A stretch of DNA of 64,000 nucleotides from Nocardioides sp. R-C-SC26 (GCF_021246465.1 NZ_JAHRHK010000015.1:25133-89132); one strand, 5' to 3'. Shown: positions 30,025 to 40,229, counted from the first letter of the stretch. A program made the numbers and translations. Notes: generated by a model from the sequence alone, not told the origin.

Positions 30025-31176
30025 CTAGTCCACCAGGAGCGGGATGGTCATCTCGTCGGCCGTGAGCGAGCCGTGCAACCCCACGAGGGACTGCTCGTAG
30101 CCGAAGCGCTCGCTGGAGAAGATGCCGTGATCCCCTCGGCACGCGACCAGGACGTCGCCCAGGCGCGGCAGAACAGCGGCGTCGACGGGGCCGAACCACC
30201 CGCGAGCGATCGCCTCGCTGCGCGAGAGCACCTCGGCGACGTCGCCGAGCTGCTCGCGCCATGTCGCCAGGACGTCGTCGACGGCACCGGAGCGGCAGTA
30301 GAGGTGACGGAAACGCGCCTCCCCGCCGAGCAGGGCGACGCCGTCGAGCAGCTCGGCATGCTGGTCGACGTCGGTGCGGTTCTCCGGCGGGCAGTCGACC
30401 ATGCCGTGATCGGCTACGACGACCAGACGGCACGACGGCGGCAGCGCCTCGCGCAGCTGCTCGGCCTCCGCGTCGACCATCGCAAGCTGCTGGAGCCACT
30501 GGCTGGAGGAGACGCCCCAGCGATGCCCGGTCCAGTCGAGATCGCTGTCGTAGAGGTAGGTCAGCGACGGGCGGGCGGCCGAGGAGGACACGGCCGCGGC
30601 GATCCGCTCGCCGACCTTGTCGGCCCCGACGAAGTCGGCACCCCTGCTGGAGGCCAGAGTCAGGCCGGAGCCCTCGAACTCGCGCTTGTTCACCACGGTC
30701 ACCGTCGCGCCGGCCGCGCCGAGGTCGGCCAGCGCCGTCGGGTGCGGCTGCCAGTCGAGCGGGTCGACGTCGGCGTCCCAGAAGAGGTGGTTGAGCAGCT
30801 GGTCGGTGCCGGGCACCCGCGCGGTGAAGCCGACGAGGCCGTGCACACCGGGCGTGAGCCCGGTGCCGAAGGAGGACAGGCTGGTCGCGGTCGTCGACGG
30901 CACCCCCGCCGTCCCCGAGCCGGACTCACCCGCCTCGGCGAGGAGGCTCGAGAGGTACGGGGCGGCGTGCGCGTGGCGTCGCAGCAGCCGCGCTCCGAGC
31001 CCGTCGACGAGGAAGACGACGTAGGCGTGCGCTTCGGGCAGTACCAGCGTCGTCGGCGTGCGCCCGGTCAGCGTCAGACCGAGCGCGTTCGACACCGCCG
31101 GCACGACGTCGGCCAGCGACCGCGAGCCGTACGCGGGTTCGACGAACTGCGCACCCACGGGATCCATCCGGCCCAT
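30025..31176 (-). CDS. Alkaline phosphatase family / nucleotide pyrophosphatase-like protein
   Basis: This 383-residue enzyme belongs to the type I phosphodiesterase/nucleotide pyrophosphatase fold. The metal-binding Asp sits in FLVDGLGA, the likely Thr nucleophile in VPSTTATSL, and further metal ligands in DSDLDWTGH and VADHGMVD. There is no signal peptide, so it is probably cytoplasmic. It is followed after 38 bases by the CAP gene and preceded by the DUF5998 gene (13-base gap). The substrate is unknown. Confidence 0.85.
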   Translation of the reverse strand: MGRMDPVGAQFVEPAYGSRSLADVVPAVSNALGLTLTGRTPTTLVLPEAHAYVVFLVDGLGARLLRRHAHAAPYLSSLLAEAGESGSGTAGVPSTTATSLSSFGTGLTPGVHGLVGFTARVPGTDQLLNHLFWDADVDPLDWQPHPTALADLGAAGATVTVVNKREFEGSGLTLASSRGADFVGADKVGERIAAAVSSSAARPSLTYLYDSDLDWTGHRWGVSSSQWLQQLAMVDAEAEQLREALPPSCRLVVVADHGMVDCPPENRTDVDQHAELLDGVALLGGEARFRHLYCRSGAVDDVLATWREQLGDVAEVLSRSEAIARGWFGPVDAAVLPRLGDVLVACRGDHGIFSSERFGYEQSLVGLHGSLTADEMTIPLLVD

Positions 31177-31189
31177 CGCCAGCCTCGAC

Positions 31190-31765
31190 TCAGTGCTGGG
31201 TGGCGGCCGAGAGGGAGGCCGCGAACGCGAGGAGTCCGCCGACCGCCTCGGTGCCGTCGGCGGCCGCGGAGACCCGCAGGGAGAAGTCGTCGGAAGCCAG
31301 CACCCCGGTATAGCCGTGGTCGGCCTCGCACTGGGGGTCGCTGCACGCGGCCGGTTCCAGGTCGACCCGGCTCACCCCGCCCCAGCCGATGGTCATCACG
31401 GCTTCTGCGGGCGGGCGCGGGCCCGCCGTCGGGTTGGCGGTCATCCGCGTGACGACGACCGACTTCACCGACGTCAGGCTGATCGCCTCGGTCGAGGTGC
31501 TGGTGTAGGGCTCGGGCAGGAGGTCGTCGCCGTCGTGCTCGTCGGTGTGGGCCAGGATCAGCCGCGACGGCGTCAGCACCAGCACGCTGAGATGGCGCCG
31601 GACCTCGTCACGCTCGAAGGTCGGCTCGTGGTGCACGAAGAACGAGACGACGTTCTCCCCCGCGACCGCGCCGTCCACGGCGTCGGCGACCACCTCGGGG
31701 TAGTAGCCCGTGCGGTCGATCGCCCGGCGCAGGTCGCCGGTCGGTCCGGAGGTAGAGGAGCGCAT
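31190..31765 (-). CDS. DUF5998 family protein
   Basis: This 191-residue soluble protein resembles the actinobacterial family DUF5998 (recognised from memory by its neighbours and by VLVLTPSRLILAHTDEHDGDD). It has a PH-like or beta-rich pattern and two cysteines in CSDPQCEADHGYTG. No function is established. It lies between the GNAT-ligase fusion and the phosphodiesterase on the same strand, and these three genes probably form one transcription unit. I chose ATG 31765; the frame runs on upstream as a shadow of the next gene. Confidence 0.75.
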   Translation of the reverse strand: MRSSTSGPTGDLRRAIDRTGYYPEVVADAVDGAVAGENVVSFFVHHEPTFERDEVRRHLSVLVLTPSRLILAHTDEHDGDDLLPEPYTSTSTEAISLTSVKSVVVTRMTANPTAGPRPPAEAVMTIGWGGVSRVDLEPAACSDPQCEADHGYTGVLASDDFSLRVSAAADGTEAVGGLLAFAASLSAATQH

Positions 31766-31791
31766 GGCGCCGAGTCTGCCGCACCGGGCAC

Positions 31792-34518
31792 TCAGTGCGG
31801 CACGGTGTCCCCAGGATGCGGGTTGAGGCGCCGGGCGTAGAGGTCGGAGCGCGAATCGCTCACCGGCGCCACGCGCGCTGTCGCGGTCAACACGCTCACG
31901 CCGTCCACACCGGCGAGCACGAGGGGGAGCTCCAGCTGACTGACCTGGGGCAGGTCGTTCTGCAGCTGGGCGATCCGCCCGATCAACGACTCCACGGCGG
32001 CGACGTCGACCGGCTCGGCACCCCGATATCCGAACAGCAGCGGCGAGCTCTTGACCTCCCGCACGAGGTCGGCGACGTCGCGTCCGCCCAGCGGCGGGAT
32101 CCGGTAGGCGCGGTCGTTGATGAGATCGATGATCGGGCCGCCGAGGCCGAACGAGACGACAGGTCCGAAGAGAGGGTCCTCCATGCTGCGCACCGCGATC
32201 GGCACCCCCGGCGGTGCGCACTTCTGCACGACGAACTGCGCGGCGGCCGGGTCGCGCACCAGAGCCGAGAGCGAGTCCCACGCACTCTTCATCTCGGCCG
32301 CCGAGTCGATGTTGCGCCAGACATGGGCCAGGTCCGGTCGCTCTCGCATGCCCTCGGCGGTGGCCTTCAGGACGACGTCCCACTTCAGCGCCTTGCCGGC
32401 GGCCTGCGCCTGCTTGAGGGAACCGACGGCGACGGCGTCCCACAGCTCGATGCCGTAGGCGGCGAGCAGCTCCTGCGTCTGACCCCGCGTCAGGTCGGTG
32501 CCGGTGGGGTGGATCGAGAGCACCTCGTTAACGATGCGCCGTGCCGTGGCGACGTCGGCCTCCGCGACGTCGGGCACGGGCGAGTCGGGCGTGCGCAGCC
32601 ACAGCGCGTAGCCCACCACCTTCGCCAACGCCCGCACGGCGGACTCCACGGCCGGGTAGCTGGGCACCGAGCCGCGACCCGCCGCGGAACCAGCGACGTC
32701 GGGCACGCGCAGGAGCTCGGGCAGGCCCTCGGCGCCGAGGAACGAGGTGACCAGCGGCTTGTCGGACTGCTCTCCGACGGCGGCGAGCACGTTGGCGACG
32801 TCCTCGCCGGAGATGTTGAGCGGCGGGATGTAGACCGAGATGACGGCGTCCACCTCGTCGTCGTCGATCGCCTCGTCGAGGGCGTCCTCGAAGTCCTCCG
32901 CGCTCGGCTCGGCGTGCAGTGTCGTGGCGCGGCTGACGACGAGACCGACGGCGGCGGCCGCATCGGCGGCGAGCAGACCGAGCGCGTCGGAGTTGCCGAC
33001 GATCGCGACCCGGCGGCCCTTCGGCAGCGGCTGGTGGGCCAGCAGCTGCGCGACGTCGAACATCTCCTCGAGCGTGTCGACCTGGATGATGCCCGCCTGG
33101 CGGAACATCGCGTCGAGGGCCTCCGGGGGTGCGGAGATCCGACGGACGGCGTGACCCATCGGCACGCCCTGGGTGGTACGCCCCGAGCGGACGGCGATGA
33201 TCGGCTTGCGCAGCGAGACACGACGAGCGATCCGGGAGAACTTGCGCGGGTTCCCGATCGACTCCAGGTAGAGCAGCACGACCTCGGTGGCGTCGTCCTC
33301 CTCCCAGTACTGCAGGAGGTCGTTGCCCGAGACGTCGGCGCGGTTGCCGGCGCTGACGAACGTCGTCAGCCCCAGGCCTCGGTTCTGGACCTTCTCCAAG
33401 ATCGCCGAGCCGAGCGCACCGGACTGGCAGAAGAACCCGGCACGGCCCCGTGGCGGCATCACCTGCGAGAGCGAGGCGTTGACCTGGACCCGGGGGTCGG
33501 TGTTGATGACCCCGAGGCAGTTCGGGCCGATCAGGCGCAAGCCGTACGAGCGGGAGAGGCCGACCAGGTGCCGCTGACGCTGACGTCCCTCCTCGCCGGT
33601 CTCGGCGAAGCCGGAGGAGATCACGATCATGCCGTGCACGCCCTTGGCCGCACAGTCCAGCACGACGTCGTTGACCGACTCGGCCGGGACGGCGACGATC
33701 GCGACGTCGACCTCGTCGGGGATGTCGTTGATGGTGCGGAACGCCGGCAGCCCCGAGACCGCGGCGGCGCTCGGGTTCACGGCGTAGACACGGCCGGTGA
33801 AGTCGGCGTTGACCAGGTTGCGCACCAGCACCTGGCCGATGGTGTCCTGCCGGCGGCTGGCGCCGATCACGGCCACCGAGCGCGGGTTGAAGAAGCGCTC
33901 GATCGACGCCGCCTCCGCGCGGTGCTCGCGGCCCCGCATCACCCCGATCGAGGTGTCGGTCGGGTCGATGGAGAACTCCAGGGTGAGGACGCCGTCCTCG
34001 TACCCGCTCGCGACGCGGTAGCCGGCGTCGCGGAAGGTGTGGATCATCTTGTTGTTGTCGGGCAGGACCTCGGCGGTGAACCGCTCGATGCCGCGTTCGC
34101 GCGCCGCCTGCGCCAGGTGCTCGAGCAGCAGCTGACCGATGCCTCGGCCCTGCTGGGCGTCCTCGACGAGGAACGCGACCTCGGCCTCGGCGTCGCCGAC
34201 GACGTCGTAACGCCCGACGGCGATCATCTTGCCCTGCAGGAGCAGGACCAGCGCGACGCGCTGGTCGTGGTCGACCTGGGTGAACCGCTTGATGTCGCGC
34301 TCGGAGAGCTGGGGCATCGGGCTGAAGAACCGGTAGTACTTCGAGCGGTCGGAGACCCGCGCGTAGAACTCGACGAGCAGGTCGGCGTCGTCCGCGCGGA
34401 TCGGACGGATGTGCGCCGCCCTGCCGTCCCGCAGCAGGACGTCGGCCTCCCAGTGGCGTGGCGGCAGCACGCCGGTCGCAGCCTCCCTGCCCGATCCGTC
34501 GTCGTCCCGCTGCGTCAC
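31792..34518 (-). CDS. GNAT acetyltransferase fused to acyl-CoA synthetase (ADP-forming) domains
   Basis: This 908-residue protein has an N-terminal GNAT domain (about 20-180, acetyl-CoA loop QQGRGIGQLL), a CoA-binding Rossmann domain (from about 205, SVAVIGASRR), a succinyl-CoA-ligase-like region and a C-terminal ATP-grasp domain (from about 690). Relatives are protein-lysine acetyltransferases (Pat/PatZ type) that acetylate acetyl-CoA synthetase and other enzymes; whether the ligase half is active is unclear. The GTG start lies six bases after a TACGCT box, so the mRNA may be leaderless. It is divergent from parC. Confidence 0.9.
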   Translation of the reverse strand: MTQRDDDGSGREAATGVLPPRHWEADVLLRDGRAAHIRPIRADDADLLVEFYARVSDRSKYYRFFSPMPQLSERDIKRFTQVDHDQRVALVLLLQGKMIAVGRYDVVGDAEAEVAFLVEDAQQGRGIGQLLLEHLAQAARERGIERFTAEVLPDNNKMIHTFRDAGYRVASGYEDGVLTLEFSIDPTDTSIGVMRGREHRAEAASIERFFNPRSVAVIGASRRQDTIGQVLVRNLVNADFTGRVYAVNPSAAAVSGLPAFRTINDIPDEVDVAIVAVPAESVNDVVLDCAAKGVHGMIVISSGFAETGEEGRQRQRHLVGLSRSYGLRLIGPNCLGVINTDPRVQVNASLSQVMPPRGRAGFFCQSGALGSAILEKVQNRGLGLTTFVSAGNRADVSGNDLLQYWEEDDATEVVLLYLESIGNPRKFSRIARRVSLRKPIIAVRSGRTTQGVPMGHAVRRISAPPEALDAMFRQAGIIQVDTLEEMFDVAQLLAHQPLPKGRRVAIVGNSDALGLLAADAAAAVGLVVSRATTLHAEPSAEDFEDALDEAIDDDEVDAVISVYIPPLNISGEDVANVLAAVGEQSDKPLVTSFLGAEGLPELLRVPDVAGSAAGRGSVPSYPAVESAVRALAKVVGYALWLRTPDSPVPDVAEADVATARRIVNEVLSIHPTGTDLTRGQTQELLAAYGIELWDAVAVGSLKQAQAAGKALKWDVVLKATAEGMRERPDLAHVWRNIDSAAEMKSAWDSLSALVRDPAAAQFVVQKCAPPGVPIAVRSMEDPLFGPVVSFGLGGPIIDLINDRAYRIPPLGGRDVADLVREVKSSPLLFGYRGAEPVDVAAVESLIGRIAQLQNDLPQVSQLELPLVLAGVDGVSVLTATARVAPVSDSRSDLYARRLNPHPGDTVPH

Positions 34519-34524
34519 CCGATC

Positions 34525-34530
34525 AGCGTA
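34525..34530 (-). promoter_or_regulatory. Predicted -10 box of leaderless GNAT-ligase mRNA
   Basis: The minus strand reads TACGCT, six bases (GATCGG), then the GTG start. The stretch from CCGA through the TACGCT to GTGAC is almost identical to that of argS (18498-18517). Confidence 0.5.
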
Positions 34531-34603
34531 TCGGCTGGGGACCGGCCCTCGGGAGGCCCGACACGGCGCGCCTGGCCGCCGAGGACCCCGGCTCGTGGAG
34601 AGA

Positions 34604-37117
34604 ATGGAGCACGTGGCGCGACGGACCAAGCAGCAAGAGCTCCCCGACGACTTCGAGGAGCACATCCTCGACATCGACGTCCGCGAGGAGATGCGCAACT
34701 CCTTCCTGGAGTACGCCTACTCGGTGATCTACTCCCGCGCCCTCCCGGACGCGCGGGACGGCCTCAAGCCGGTGCAGCGACGGATCCTCTACACGATGAA
34801 CGACATGGGGCTGCGTCCCGATCGTGGTCACGTCAAGAGCGCCCGTGTGGTCGGCGAGGTGATGGGTCGTCTGCACCCACACGGGGACGGCGCGATCTAC
34901 GACGCTCTGGTCCGTCAGGCGCAGTCGTGGTCGATGCGACTGCCGACCATCGACGGCCACGGCAACTTCGGGTCGCCCGACGACTCCCCCGCCGCGATGC
35001 GCTACACCGAGTGCCGGATGGCGGCGTCCGCGGTCGCGATGACCGCCGACATCGACGAGGAGACCGTCGACTTCCGGCCCAACTACGACAGCCGCGAGCT
35101 CGAGCCGAGTGTCCTGCCTGCGGCGATCCCGCATCTCGTCGTCAACGGGACGACGGGCATCGCCGTCGGCATGGCGACCAACTGCGCCCCGCACAACCTG
35201 GTCGAGGTCGTTCAGGCGCTGCGGCACCTGATCACCCACCCGAAGGCCGATCTCGACGACCTGATGCGTTTCATCCCAGGCCCCGACCTGCCCACCGGCG
35301 GCAAGATCGTCGGCCTCGACGGCGTTCGCGAGGCCTACGAGACCGGCCGCGGGACGTTCCGGATGCGCGCCACCGCGCGGGTGGAGACGATGGGACGTCG
35401 TCGCGGCATCGTCGTCACCGAGCTGCCGTACGGCGTGGGCACCGAGAAGGTGATGGAACGGATCAAGACGCTCGTGCAGGGCAAGAAGCTGCAGGGCATC
35501 GCGGACATGAAGGACCTCACCGACCGCGACCACGGCCTGCGGCTGGTCATCGAGGTGAAGAACGGCTTCGTGCCCGAGGCACTGCTGGAGCAGCTCTACA
35601 AGCTGACTCCGATGGAGGACTCCTTCGGCATCAACAACGTCGCCCTCGTCGACGGGCAGCCCCGCACCCTCGGTCTGAAGGAGATGCTCGAGGTCTTCCT
35701 CGGACACCGCTACGAGGTCGTACGCCGACGCTCGGCCTTCCGCCGCGGCAAGGCCGCCGATCGTCTCCATCTGGTCGAGGGCCTGCTGATCGCGATGCTG
35801 GACATCGACGAGGTGATCCAGCTGATCCGCGGAAGCGAGAACTCCGAGGAGGCCCGCGAGCGGTTGATGTCGGTCTTCGACCTCACCGAGCCGCAGGCCA
35901 GCTACATCCTCGACATGCAACTGCGTCGGCTCACCCGCTTCTCCCGCATCGAGCTCGAACGCGAGCAGAGCGAGCTGCGACGCACCATCGAGGAGCTCGA
36001 CGCGATCCTGAGCGACGAGAAGCTGCTCCGCAAGGTCGTCTCCGACGAACTCGCCGACGTCGCCAAGACCTTCGGGACACCGCGTCGTACCGTGCTGCTG
36101 GAGTCGGCTGGTACGACGGTCACGGCAGCCGCGGCGCCGCTGGAGGTGCCCGACGACCCATGCTTCGCCCTGCTCAGCTCCACGGGCCTGCTCGCCCGGA
36201 CGACGAGTGCCGACCCGGTGGGCACCGGTGGGGGCCGCGCCAACCACGACGTCGTCAGCTCCGCGGTGCGCACGACCGCGCGCGGCGAGATCGGGGTGCT
36301 GACCAGCCACGGGCGTCTGCGGCGGCTCGCGGTGCTGGATCTCCCGGCCATCCCGCCGTCTGCCAACGACCCCCACCTGCAGGGCGGTCTGCCGCTGACC
36401 GAGGTGCTCGCGCTCGACGCGGGCGAACGTGCGCTCGGCCTGTGTCGGATCGCGACCGACGGCCCCGGGCTGGCCCTGGGTACCCGCGACGGCGTGGTGA
36501 AGCGGGTCAACCCCGAGGTGCTCGGCAAGGACGAGTGGGAGGTGATCGGCCTCAAGGACGGCGACGAGGTCGTCGGCGCCGTCGAGCTCGTCACCGGCAC
36601 CGAGAGCCTGTGCTTCATCACCAGCGACGCGCAGCTCCTGCACTTCGGCGCCGACCTGGTGAGGCCGCAGGGCCGCGCCGGCGGCGGAATGGCCGGCATC
36701 AAGCTGGCGGCCGGCCAGCGGGTCGTGTGGTTCGGTGCCGTGGACGGCGACCCGGCCACCTCTGCGGTCGTCACCTCGTCCGGTACCTCCACCGCGTTGC
36801 CCGGCACCGAGCCCGGCAGCGTCAAGGTGACCCCGTTCGAGGAGTACCCCTCCAAGGGCCGCGCGACAGGTGGCGTGCGCTGCCACCGCTTCCTCAAGGG
36901 GGAGGATGCCCTCGTCTTCGCGTGGGCCGGCGCCGCACCCCCGCGAGCGAGCGCCGCGAGCGGGGCTCCCGTCGACCTGCCGCCCGCCGAGGGCCGTCGC
37001 GACGGGTCGGGGACTCCGGTGAGTCAGCCGATCACGGCCTGCGCAGGCCCGCTCGCCGTCCGACTCGGCGCCGGAGCCTCGGCGCCCGAGACGCCCGAGG
37101 CCGGTGTGACAGGGTGA
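34604..37117 (+). CDS. parC: DNA topoisomerase IV subunit A (type IIA topoisomerase)
   Basis: This 837-residue protein is the DNA-cleaving subunit that pairs with ParE, encoded at 41633-43696. The catalytic tyrosine is Tyr134 in [10 protein letters not shown], and the quinolone-resistance region reads [14 protein letters not shown] (91-104). The C-terminal beta-pinwheel has only a degenerate GyrA box ([10 protein letters not shown]), which favours a decatenase over a gyrase. Start choice is uncertain: ATG 34604 and GTG 34613 are both close to a GGAG. The last 50 residues are low-complexity. Its stop overlaps the lipoprotein gene. Confidence 0.9.
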   Translation: MEHVARRTKQQELPDDFEEHILDIDVREEMRNSFLEYAYSVIYSRALPDARDGLKPVQRRILYTMNDMGLRPDRGHVKSARVVGEVMGRLHPHGDGAIYDALVRQAQSWSMRLPTIDGHGNFGSPDDSPAAMRYTECRMAASAVAMTADIDEETVDFRPNYDSRELEPSVLPAAIPHLVVNGTTGIAVGMATNCAPHNLVEVVQALRHLITHPKADLDDLMRFIPGPDLPTGGKIVGLDGVREAYETGRGTFRMRATARVETMGRRRGIVVTELPYGVGTEKVMERIKTLVQGKKLQGIADMKDLTDRDHGLRLVIEVKNGFVPEALLEQLYKLTPMEDSFGINNVALVDGQPRTLGLKEMLEVFLGHRYEVVRRRSAFRRGKAADRLHLVEGLLIAMLDIDEVIQLIRGSENSEEARERLMSVFDLTEPQASYILDMQLRRLTRFSRIELEREQSELRRTIEELDAILSDEKLLRKVVSDELADVAKTFGTPRRTVLLESAGTTVTAAAAPLEVPDDPCFALLSSTGLLARTTSADPVGTGGGRANHDVVSSAVRTTARGEIGVLTSHGRLRRLAVLDLPAIPPSANDPHLQGGLPLTEVLALDAGERALGLCRIATDGPGLALGTRDGVVKRVNPEVLGKDEWEVIGLKDGDEVVGAVELVTGTESLCFITSDAQLLHFGADLVRPQGRAGGGMAGIKLAAGQRVVWFGAVDGDPATSAVVTSSGTSTALPGTEPGSVKVTPFEEYPSKGRATGGVRCHRFLKGEDALVFAWAGAAPPRASAASGAPVDLPPAEGRRDGSGTPVSQPITACAGPLAVRLGAGASAPETPEAGVTG

Positions 37118-37872
37118 TGGCCATGACGAGCCTTCCCGCGGCCCTCCGTCCCATCCGCCGCACCCGCGCCTCGCGCGGTGCGCGAGCCCTCGCCGTCGCG
37201 GCGACCGGACTGGCCCTCGCGGCCACCCTGTCGGCCTGCAGCGACGACGACGGTGCGGACGGCGGCGGCGCGCCGGCGAACGACGTCCTCGGCGAGGCGA
37301 AGACGCACCTCGACGAGACCTCCGGGGTCCGGCTGACCCTGGCCACCGACGGCACGGCCGACGGCGACTTCCTCAAGTCCGCCACCGGCGTGATCACCGA
37401 CGCCCCGGCGTTCGAGGGTTCGGTCGACGCTCGCTTCATGGGCTTCGACGCCAGTGGCATCAAGATCGTCTCGGTCGACGGCGACCTCTACGTGGACATC
37501 CCGGTCACCGGCTGGAGCAAGCAGAACCCGGAGGACTTCTGCGCACCCGACCCTGCGACACTGCTCGACCCCGAGACCGGCGTGTCCGGCGTCCTGGGCG
37601 CGGCCACCGACCTGGAGAAGGGCGAGAGCCGCCGGGGAGGCGCGAACAACGACGAGATCCTCACCGACTACTCCGCCACGGTGCCGGGCGAGGCGATCAC
37701 GAACATCCTGCCGTGCGCGCCCGGCGACTCCTTCGACGCGGTGTTCTCCATCGACGACGAGGGCTACCTCCGGACGGCGAAGCTCACGGGTGAGTTCTTC
37801 GGCGACGACGACATCACCTACACGATCGACGTCGAGGAGTACGACGTGAGCCAGGAGATCAGCGCCCCGTGA
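37117..37872 (+). CDS. LppX/LprG-type lipoprotein
   Basis: This 251-residue lipoprotein has a signal peptide with the lipobox ATLSAC (Cys41) and an acidic mature part, and it resembles the LppX_LprAFG family of mycobacterial lipid carriers. In that family LprG works with the MFS exporter Rv1410c/P55 to move triacylglycerides and lipoarabinomannan to the envelope. The next gene here is also an MFS exporter, so the same partnership is likely. ATG 37117 overlaps the parC stop; ATG 37123 is better spaced from AGGG and may be the true start. Confidence 0.88.
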   Translation: MAMTSLPAALRPIRRTRASRGARALAVAATGLALAATLSACSDDDGADGGGAPANDVLGEAKTHLDETSGVRLTLATDGTADGDFLKSATGVITDAPAFEGSVDARFMGFDASGIKIVSVDGDLYVDIPVTGWSKQNPEDFCAPDPATLLDPETGVSGVLGAATDLEKGESRRGGANNDEILTDYSATVPGEAITNILPCAPGDSFDAVFSIDDEGYLRTAKLTGEFFGDDDITYTIDVEEYDVSQEISAP

Positions 37873-37903
37873 GGCAGCCGGTGCGCATCGACCGGCGGGG
37901 TCG

Positions 37904-39655
37904 GTGGGTGCTCGCGTGACCCAGGTGGACCGTCGCACGCGGGGGTTGCTGACCCTCGCCGCGCTCGCGGTGGCCTTCGCAGCCGTCGACACCTACGTGG
38001 TGGTGCTCGCCCTGCCCGACATGATGGCCTCGACCGGCATCGGCGTGCAGGAGCTCCAACGAGCCGCTCCGATCGTGTCGGGCTTCCTCCTGGGCTATGT
38101 GGCGATGCTGCCTCTCATCGGTCGCGTCAGCGACCTGCGCGGCCCCGTGCCCGTGCTGACCGCCTCCTTGATCGCCTTCGTGATCGGCTCGGTCGTGACC
38201 GCGGCGGCCTACGACCTGACGTCGATGGTGGTCGGCCGGTTCCTCCAGGGCGTCGGCGGCGGTGGACTCGTGCCCGCCACGATGTCGCTGGTCGCGGCGC
38301 TGTACCCGGTCGAGCGCCGCGGGCTACCGCTCGGGCTGGTCTCCGCGGTGCAGGAGTTCGGCGCGGTGATCGGACCGCTGTTCGGCGCTGCGGTGCTCAC
38401 CGTGACGACCTGGCGGGGCATCTTCGCGATCAACGCGGCAGTCGGCCTCCTGCTCTACGTCGCGATCCGGCTCTTCCCGCGCGAGGCCGCGACCTCCGCC
38501 GAGTCGCCTGGTGATCGGCGGCAGCCGGAGCGCGTGCCGCGGGGGGTTCCCGACATCCTCGGAGCCGCGTTGCTCCTGATCGCCGTCGTGGCCGCCGGCC
38601 TCACCGTCAACCCGCCGACGGCCCTCTACACCGACCTCACCTGGGGCGAGCTCTACGTGCCGGTGACCGACGGCGGCGGTCGTTGGCTGCAACCGGTGGG
38701 CCTGATCGCGATCGTGGCGTTCGTGCTGTTCTGGGTGCGCTGCGTCATGGCGCAGCGCCCGCTGCTCGACGTCCGCGCATGGGGGCGCACGCTCGACGAG
38801 GCCGACGGTCGTGGCTCGGCGCTGCTCTGCATCGCGTTGGCCGGCATCGTCCTGGCGTTCGCGACCGCCGACCCCGAGGTGTCGGTGTTCTCGCCGCAGG
38901 GGCCGTGGTTCCTCACGGGCTCGGCGGTGGCCGCGGTCTCGCTGGTCTTCCACGTGCGGCAGGCTCCCGACCCCATCCTTCCCCGAGGCGTGCTCGCGGC
39001 CAGGGCGGCCTGGGGCGGACTCGTCGTCAGCCTGCTCGTCGGCTGGGCCCTGATCGCCGCGCTCGTCGACATCCCGCTGTTCGCGCGCACGGCCGAGGAG
39101 TCTTACGACCAGTTGGACGCCGCCCTCGTGCTGCTGCGCTTCCTGGTCGCACTGCCCATCGGCGCGGTCATCGGGGGCTACCTGGTGCGCCGTCTCGACG
39201 CCGGCGTGGTGACCGCGATCGGGATGGCGGCAGCCGCGGCCTCGTTCGCCTGGATGTCCACCTGGGACCGCGGCAGCCTCGACTCAGCCCTGCACGGATG
39301 GGTTCCGCTGGCCCTGGGTGGCCTCGGCTTCGGCCTGGCCCTCGCACCCGTGAACGCCGCCGTGCTCGCCAGCACGCGCGACGACTCACACGGCCTCGCG
39401 AGCGCCCTCGTCGTCGTCGCGCGGATGGTCGGAATGCTCGTGGGCATCTCGGTGCTGACGACGTGGGGCCTCAGCCGCCTGTACGCCGAGCGTGACGCCG
39501 ACCCCTCTCTCGGCCTGCGCGACCTCGGCATGTTGCAGGAACAGGCCGTCTTCCAGGGCGCCGCCGCGGTGGCCGCGCTGGCCGCGGCGCTCGCCCTGGT
39601 GCTCTTCCGGGGAGCTCCCACGCGGGGCACCAGGTGGACACCTCCTGCAGGGTGA
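37904..39655 (+). CDS. MFS transporter (DHA2/P55-like)
   Basis: This 583-residue integral membrane transporter has about 14 hydrophobic segments. The major-facilitator signature is visible in GRVSDLRGPVPV after the second helix, and VQEFGAVIGPLFGA is antiporter motif C-like. It directly follows an LppX/LprG-type lipoprotein gene, the arrangement of the mycobacterial lprG-Rv1410c operon, whose exporter moves lipids rather than only drugs. GTG starts at 37904 and 37916 are both possible. The role is inferred from that pairing. Confidence 0.88.
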   Translation: MGARVTQVDRRTRGLLTLAALAVAFAAVDTYVVVLALPDMMASTGIGVQELQRAAPIVSGFLLGYVAMLPLIGRVSDLRGPVPVLTASLIAFVIGSVVTAAAYDLTSMVVGRFLQGVGGGGLVPATMSLVAALYPVERRGLPLGLVSAVQEFGAVIGPLFGAAVLTVTTWRGIFAINAAVGLLLYVAIRLFPREAATSAESPGDRRQPERVPRGVPDILGAALLLIAVVAAGLTVNPPTALYTDLTWGELYVPVTDGGGRWLQPVGLIAIVAFVLFWVRCVMAQRPLLDVRAWGRTLDEADGRGSALLCIALAGIVLAFATADPEVSVFSPQGPWFLTGSAVAAVSLVFHVRQAPDPILPRGVLAARAAWGGLVVSLLVGWALIAALVDIPLFARTAEESYDQLDAALVLLRFLVALPIGAVIGGYLVRRLDAGVVTAIGMAAAAASFAWMSTWDRGSLDSALHGWVPLALGGLGFGLALAPVNAAVLASTRDDSHGLASALVVVARMVGMLVGISVLTTWGLSRLYAERDADPSLGLRDLGMLQEQAVFQGAAAVAALAAALALVLFRGAPTRGTRWTPPAG

Positions 39656-39682
39656 GTCCCGACCTCGCTAGGTTGTGGGGCT

Positions 39683-40177
39683 GTGGCCGAATTCGATGAC
39701 TTGATCGCCGCGAACGCCGAGTTCGCGAAGGACTTCGCCTATGCCGGGTTCGACGGTATCGCCCGCGCCGGGGTGGCGATCGTGACCTGCATGGACTCCC
39801 GTATCGATCCGCTGCGGATGATCGGCCTCAAGCCGGGCGACGCGAAGATCTTCCGCAACCCCGGCGGCCGGGTGACCCCCCAGGCCCTCGAGGCGCTGGT
39901 GCTCGGCGTCCACCTGCTCAACGTGCAGCGCATCCTGGTGGTGCCGCACACCCGCTGTGCCGTGGCGTCCAACACCGAGGACGAGCTGCGCGCGCGGGTC
40001 GAGGCCTCGGCCGGTGTCGACGCCTCGTGGCAGCCGATCAGCGTGGTGACCGATCAGGAGCGCACGCTCAAGCACGACATCCAGAAGGTGACCAGCCACC
40101 CGCTGGTGCCCTCCACGGTGCACGTCGGCGGGTTCCTCTACGACGTCGACACGGGTCTGCTGAACCGCATCGTCTGA
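39683..40177 (+). CDS. Beta-carbonic anhydrase
   Basis: This 164-residue cytoplasmic zinc enzyme interconverts carbon dioxide and bicarbonate. The zinc ligands are Cys36 (TCMDSR), His89 and Cys92 (PHTRC), with the Asp38-Arg40 dyad. It is the short single-domain form. It starts at GTG 39683; a TAGGTT ends nine bases before this, so the transcript may have little or no leader. It is alone between the MFS gene and the broken hydrolase. Confidence 0.92.
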   Translation: MAEFDDLIAANAEFAKDFAYAGFDGIARAGVAIVTCMDSRIDPLRMIGLKPGDAKIFRNPGGRVTPQALEALVLGVHLLNVQRILVVPHTRCAVASNTEDELRARVEASAGVDASWQPISVVTDQERTLKHDIQKVTSHPLVPSTVHVGGFLYDVDTGLLNRIV

Positions 40178-40229
40178 GTCCGCCCTCACCTCTCATCACG
40201 CGCTCGCCGTGCGCGCCAGGAGGCCGACC

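Noticed and set aside
35000..35040. Frameshift suspected at the parC active site because of RYTECRMA instead of YTEARL
   Set aside because: The frame is continuous and the Tyr is present; the change is a substitution.
34523..36886. A 787-codon minus-strand frame opposite parC
   Set aside because: It mirrors the strong ParC coding frame, has no motifs and is His/Asp/Val-rich, as expected for an antisense shadow.
31795..37872. A very long plus-strand open frame antisense to the GNAT-ligase gene and running through parC into the lipoprotein
   Set aside because: Only its last 250 codons (the lipoprotein) have a known domain; the rest is Arg/Gly/Asp-rich shadow sequence caused by high GC.
37873..37903. 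Short gap before the MFS gene checked for a small gene or terminator
   Set aside because: No hairpin or reading frame was seen; the two genes are probably co-transcribed.
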